A stretch of 36,275 nucleotides of DNA from Gemmataceae bacterium (GTDB lineage Bacteria; Planctomycetota; Planctomycetia; Gemmatales; Gemmataceae): positions 1 through 36,275 of the forward strand of contig JAIEMG010000385.1 in assembly GCA_019752375.1 (NCBI GenBank). Reading direction: 5' to 3'. The notes beneath the pieces were generated by a model. The model had not been told where the DNA came from and searched no databases. It worked only from the letters and a program-made list of their open reading frames with translations. Numbering within the stretch: the stretch's first letter is position 1; each line of letters starts with the position of its first letter. This document shows, piece by piece, positions 33,047 through 36,275 of the stretch. The position numbers were made by a program, and so were the translations under genes.

Positions 33047-35542
33047 GTGGCGGACATCGACATCGAACAACCGGCCTGCTTCTATCTTGGCCGCGAATAC
33101 GATCTGGCGAGCAAGACCGTCCTCGACCGGCCGATCATGTACGACGCGCGCGATCTGACCACGCACGGCGTCGTCGTCGGCATGACCGGGTCGGGCAAGA
33201 CCGGCCTGTGCATCAACCTGCTCGAAGAAGCCGCCATCGACGGCATCCCGTGCATCATCATCGATCCCAAGGGCGACCTCGCCAACCTGCTGCTCCAGTT
33301 CCCCGACCTGAAACCGGACGACTTCCTCAAGTGGCTCAACCCGGAAGATGCCCGCCAGAAGAAGGTCACGCTGGAAGAGCACGCCCAGCAGCTCGCTGAC
33401 CACTGGCGCAAGGGCCTGGAAGAGTGGGGCCAGTCGCCCGAGCGCATCGCCCGGCTGCGCGATTCGTCCGAGTGGCGCGTCTACACGCCCGGCAGCGAAG
33501 CGGGACTGCCGCTGTCGATCCTGTCCACGTTTTCTGCTCCAAAGGGTGCGATCGCGCGCGAGGCGCTCAACCAGAAGATCGACGCGACGACCACGGCCTT
33601 GCTCGGCCTGACCGGCATCGCCAGCGATCCGGTGCAATCGCGCGAGCACATCCTGATTGCCCAGCTCCTGCTGCATTCCTGGACGCGCGGCCAGGACCTC
33701 GATCTGCCGCAGCTCATCACGCAGATCCAGGCGCCGCCGTTGCGTAAGATCGGCGCCTTCGACGTCGATACGTTTTATCCGGAGAAGGATCGCCTCAAGC
33801 TCGCGGTGGCGCTGAACAACATCCTGGCGGCGCCGAGCTTCTCGACCTGGCTGTCCGGCGAGGCGCTCGACCTGTCGCGCTTGCTTGGCACGCCGGGCCA
33901 GAAGCCGCGCCAGCTCATCTTTTACGTCGCGCACCTGGAAGACGCGCAACGCATGTTCTTCCTGACGCTCCTGCTGGAGGAAGTGCTGAGCTGGACGCGC
34001 AAGCAGCCCGGTACGACCAATCTCCGCGCCATTCTGTACTTCGACGAGGTGTTCGGCTACCTGCCGCCGCACCCGGCCAATCCGCCGACCAAGACGCCGT
34101 TGATGACCTTGCTGAAGCAAGCCCGCGCATTCGGCGTCGGCGTGCTGCTGGCGACGCAGAATCCGGTCGATCTGGACTACAAGGCGCTCAGCAACGCCGG
34201 CACCTGGTTTGTCGGCAAGCTTCAGACCGAGCGCGACAAGGCGCGCCTGGTGGAAGGCCTGGAAGGCGTCGCCGCGGAGCAGGGCAGCCTGCACGACCGC
34301 AGCTACCTGGAGACGGTGATCTCGGCGCTGGGCAATCGGGTCTTTCTGCTTCACAACGTCCACCGCAATCAGCCCGTCCTGTTCAAATCGCGGTGGGCCC
34401 TGTCGTTTCTGCGCGGTCCGATGACGCGCGATCAGGTAGCCCTGCTGATGGATGGCCTCAAACAGCTACCCGGCGCGACGGCGGAGGCGGGCGATACGGG
34501 TGTGCCACCCGTCGCAATCCTGCTTTGCTCGAGCTGCCGAGCCGAATTGGTGCTGGGCGCCACCGTCTGCCCCGCCTGCGGAACCGCCTGGTCGGATGCA
34601 GCGCCCCGGCAAGAAGATCGACGCTTCAAGCAGGGACTGCTTCAAAGTGCCACGCCGCACGCACCGGGCATGTCGACGTCGATCAACCATGTGCCGCCGG
34701 TCCTTCCCGCCGGCGTCGCGCAGTTCTACCTGCCGGCGCTGGGCAGCACCACGGGGGCCATTGTCTACCAGCCGCGCCTGCTTGGCTTCGCGGAAGTGGT
34801 CTTTGCCGACAAGCGCAAGGGTCTGGAACATCGCCGGTCCTATCGGCTGCTGGCGGAAGCGGTGCCTACCGGACAGTCAGTGGCGTGGGCGGCTGCGGAG
34901 AAACTGGGCGACGCCGTCTCGACCGCCCCGCAAGCCGGTGCCCAGTGGGCCGACGCTCCGGAGTCGTTGAATTCCGGCAAGAAGCTGACCGCCCTCAAAC
35001 GCACCCTGGTCGATTTCCTGCACGGCAACGCCAAGGTCGTGCTGCTGTCGAATCGGGCGCTCGACCTTGTCAGCGAGCCCCAGGAGGACGTGCTGGTGTT
35101 CCAGGCGCGCTGCCGCGCCGCGGCACGGCACGAGCTGGAAAAGGCACTGGCTGCGGAGAAACAGAAGTTCCGGCCGAAGTTCGAGGCCCTGAATGCCGCG
35201 CTGCCGGACGAAACCGACGGCAAAGAAGATGCAGAAAGCAACGGTGGTTCGGTCCTTGGTTGGCTCCTGAGCCCTTTCCGCACGGAGAGCGAGGCGCCTG
35301 GCGTCGAGGACGCGCGGCTGGATAAGCTGGAGGCGAGCTACCGGGCGCGCTGCGCGGAGCTGGTCGCCAAGTGGCGTGCGGTCGGTGAGGAGTACGAGGA
35401 ATTGCCGCTCAAGCCGCGCAAGAGCGACATTCAAGTCACCCACTTCGGCCTGGCCTGGGCACCATTCCGACGCGACGAGACGGGACGAACGATCGCGGCA
35501 TACAAGGAAGCGACCGTCCAACCATTACTCCGGAGTTTATAG
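33047..35542 (+). CDS. HerA/DUF87-type ATPase with zinc ribbon and coiled coil
   Basis: A protein of 831 residues starting at GTG 33047, with GAGG 6 nt upstream. Walker A GMTGSGKTGL lies at about 44-53, followed by GIPCIIIDPKGDLANLL, the usual HerA/VirB4-type strand. Walker B ILYFDEVFGYLPPHP lies near 329, then LLKQARAFGVGVLLATQNPVDLDYKAL, which carries the sensor region. After the ATPase a zinc ribbon (CSSC...CPAC, about 494-512) and a long charged C-terminal region with coiled-coil segments (about 655-790) follow. It is a ring-forming DNA translocase by family, but no nuclease gene follows, so partner and function are unknown. The open frame upstream of 33047 is a shadow of the coiled-coil gene. 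Confidence 0.88.
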   Translation: MADIDIEQPACFYLGREYDLASKTVLDRPIMYDARDLTTHGVVVGMTGSGKTGLCINLLEEAAIDGIPCIIIDPKGDLANLLLQFPDLKPDDFLKWLNPEDARQKKVTLEEHAQQLADHWRKGLEEWGQSPERIARLRDSSEWRVYTPGSEAGLPLSILSTFSAPKGAIAREALNQKIDATTTALLGLTGIASDPVQSREHILIAQLLLHSWTRGQDLDLPQLITQIQAPPLRKIGAFDVDTFYPEKDRLKLAVALNNILAAPSFSTWLSGEALDLSRLLGTPGQKPRQLIFYVAHLEDAQRMFFLTLLLEEVLSWTRKQPGTTNLRAILYFDEVFGYLPPHPANPPTKTPLMTLLKQARAFGVGVLLATQNPVDLDYKALSNAGTWFVGKLQTERDKARLVEGLEGVAAEQGSLHDRSYLETVISALGNRVFLLHNVHRNQPVLFKSRWALSFLRGPMTRDQVALLMDGLKQLPGATAEAGDTGVPPVAILLCSSCRAELVLGATVCPACGTAWSDAAPRQEDRRFKQGLLQSATPHAPGMSTSINHVPPVLPAGVAQFYLPALGSTTGAIVYQPRLLGFAEVVFADKRKGLEHRRSYRLLAEAVPTGQSVAWAAAEKLGDAVSTAPQAGAQWADAPESLNSGKKLTALKRTLVDFLHGNAKVVLLSNRALDLVSEPQEDVLVFQARCRAAARHELEKALAAEKQKFRPKFEALNAALPDETDGKEDAESNGGSVLGWLLSPFRTESEAPGVEDARLDKLEASYRARCAELVAKWRAVGEEYEELPLKPRKSDIQVTHFGLAWAPFRRDETGRTIAAYKEATVQPLLRSL

Positions 35543-35593
35543 GGCACATTTTAATTCTACAACGCTAGGTTGAAAGCAGGATTCGTCCTAAAC

Positions 35594-35680
35594 GTCTGTA
35601 GCCGCAGGCTTCAGCCTGCGGAGGTACGTCGAGGGGGCCGGCAGACGCCACTCCGCAGGCTGAAGCCTGCGGCTACAGAC
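35594..35680. repeat. Inverted repeat with 30-bp arms, each arm itself palindromic
   Basis: Arms 35594-35623 and 35651-35680 are exact reverse complements around 27 nt. Each arm contains CCGCAGGCTTCAGCCTGCGG or its complement, so either a long stem or two small hairpins can form. It follows the ATPase stop by about 50 nt. Confidence 0.9.
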
Positions 35681-36027
35681 ACAGACGCCGGACAACGTGC
35701 CGTTTTGGCGACCGGGGCGTGCGAGCGCCCCGGTGGGTTTGGCTCCAGGCGGGCAACGCAGCGGCGGGCATGTTGAGGCGGTCCGGAACCCGGGTCCGTC
35801 GGCGCCCGCTGCCGCCCACGCATCCGTCCTCACCGTCGATCCATTCGCTGCGTGCCTTCCTCGTTGCTTCGCCTGCCGTTCTGGCAGCCCTGTCCGCCGC
35901 CAACGCCGTTTGGTGACGGTGTGCGCTGGCATCCCGCGTGGGACCGCTGCCCCGTCCACACCGATTGGTGACGGTGGCGCCTGCCATTTTGACATGCGCG
36001 CTCGACCGGCGGCTTCAGTCCACGAAG

Positions 36028-36136
36028 GCTGTGCCATTCTTCAGTCTGCGATCGCCTGGTACGCTCGACTCTCTGCATGTCTGCCTCACGCCAGGCGGTG
36101 CTGTGCGATTCTTCAGTCTGCGATCGCCTGGTACGC
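36028..36136. repeat. 37-bp direct repeat pair
   Basis: Copies at 36028-36064 and 36100-36136 agree at 36 of 37 positions (core TTCTTCAGTCTGCGATCGCC), period 72 bp. Such period and composition do not fit a CRISPR array; only two copies are present. Confidence 0.85.
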
Positions 36137-36172
36137 CCGGTCAAGTCCAGCCGCAACTCTATAGCAACCCGA

Positions 36173-36207
36173 CGCGCCAGCAAGGGCGTCCCTCGCTGGC
36201 GCGTTTT
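36173..36207 (+). terminator. Terminator-like hairpin near the window end
   Basis: CGCGCCAGC (36173-36181) pairs with GCTGGCGCG (36195-36203); inside, AGGG pairs with CCCT. TTTT follows (36204-36207). It could end a plus-strand transcript or be another interspersed palindrome. Confidence 0.55.
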
Positions 36208-36275
36208 GAAGTTGCGCCCTCGTCCGAGACTCCTCATCAATTCGCTGCGTCTGTTCTTTACCCCGAAGGGGTTGC

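Larger units (their letters stand above)
35681..36275. other. Repeat-rich end of the window without a supported gene
   Basis: Frames here code for proline/arginine-rich peptides without homology, and several run through the repeats. Motifs GGTGACGGTG near 35912 and 35971 echo the tandem repeat at 24221-24278. The last bases contain a small CCCC-GAA-GGGG hairpin (36261-36271). Confidence 0.55.

Noticed and set aside
36028..36136. CRISPR array
   Set aside because: Only two copies at 72-bp period, and no cas genes in the window.
35697..36164. Plus-strand gene of 155 codons near the window end
   Set aside because: The peptide contains the duplicated CAILQSAIAWYAR segment only because it reads through the 37-bp repeat; no homology or start signals.

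Overview
The window looks like a chromosome segment from a Gemmataceae-type planctomycete. This is inferred from high GC, a giant Ser/Thr kinase carrying FG-GAP/PQQ-like repeats followed by a short ECF sigma factor, a kinase fused to a tubulin-like domain, a methanopterin-pathway gene (MfnB), secreted coiled-coil and DUF885 proteins, and palindromic interspersed repeats. I found no tRNA, rRNA, CRISPR array or transposase.

Layout. 1-927: remnant of an XRE-type regulator with a frameshift, then a small VanZ-like membrane protein. 957-2087: a secreted thioredoxin-like protein with one in-frame TGA followed by a hairpin matching the bacterial SECIS model, a candidate selenoprotein. 2119-5136 (minus): small protein, Rad50/SMC-like ATPase and PD-(D/E)XK-like nuclease. 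5307-10403 (plus): divergent set of sigma-like protein, HTH-like protein, ImmA/IrrE protease, NurA-like nuclease and HerA-like ATPase, closed by a good intrinsic terminator. Together 2119-10446 resembles a bacterial counterpart of the archaeal HerA-NurA-Mre11-Rad50 end-processing set, or a Lamassu-like SMC-nuclease defence module, with its own transcription and proteolysis control genes. It is the best candidate for an undescribed system.

10516-16699: giant membrane kinase and ECF sigma factor, probably one signalling unit. 16712-17892 (minus): an ASCH protein and MfnB (C1 cofactor synthesis), translationally coupled. 18144-21761: kinase-tubulin fusion. 21763-25897: fumarylacetoacetase, a conserved protein of unknown function and a muconic-semialdehyde-type aldehyde dehydrogenase, suggesting aromatic amino acid or ring catabolism. 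26010-29976: small secreted protein, D-aminoacylase-like amidohydrolase and DUF885 metallopeptidase-like protein. 30108-35542: methyltransferase, secreted coiled-coil protein and a second HerA-type ATPase with a zinc ribbon.

The last 730 bases hold no convincing gene; they are packed with inverted and direct repeats and a terminator-like hairpin. Related palindromes sit at 7094-7159, 23067-23196 and 30010-30067. All functional calls rest on motif recognition by eye; no database search was run.
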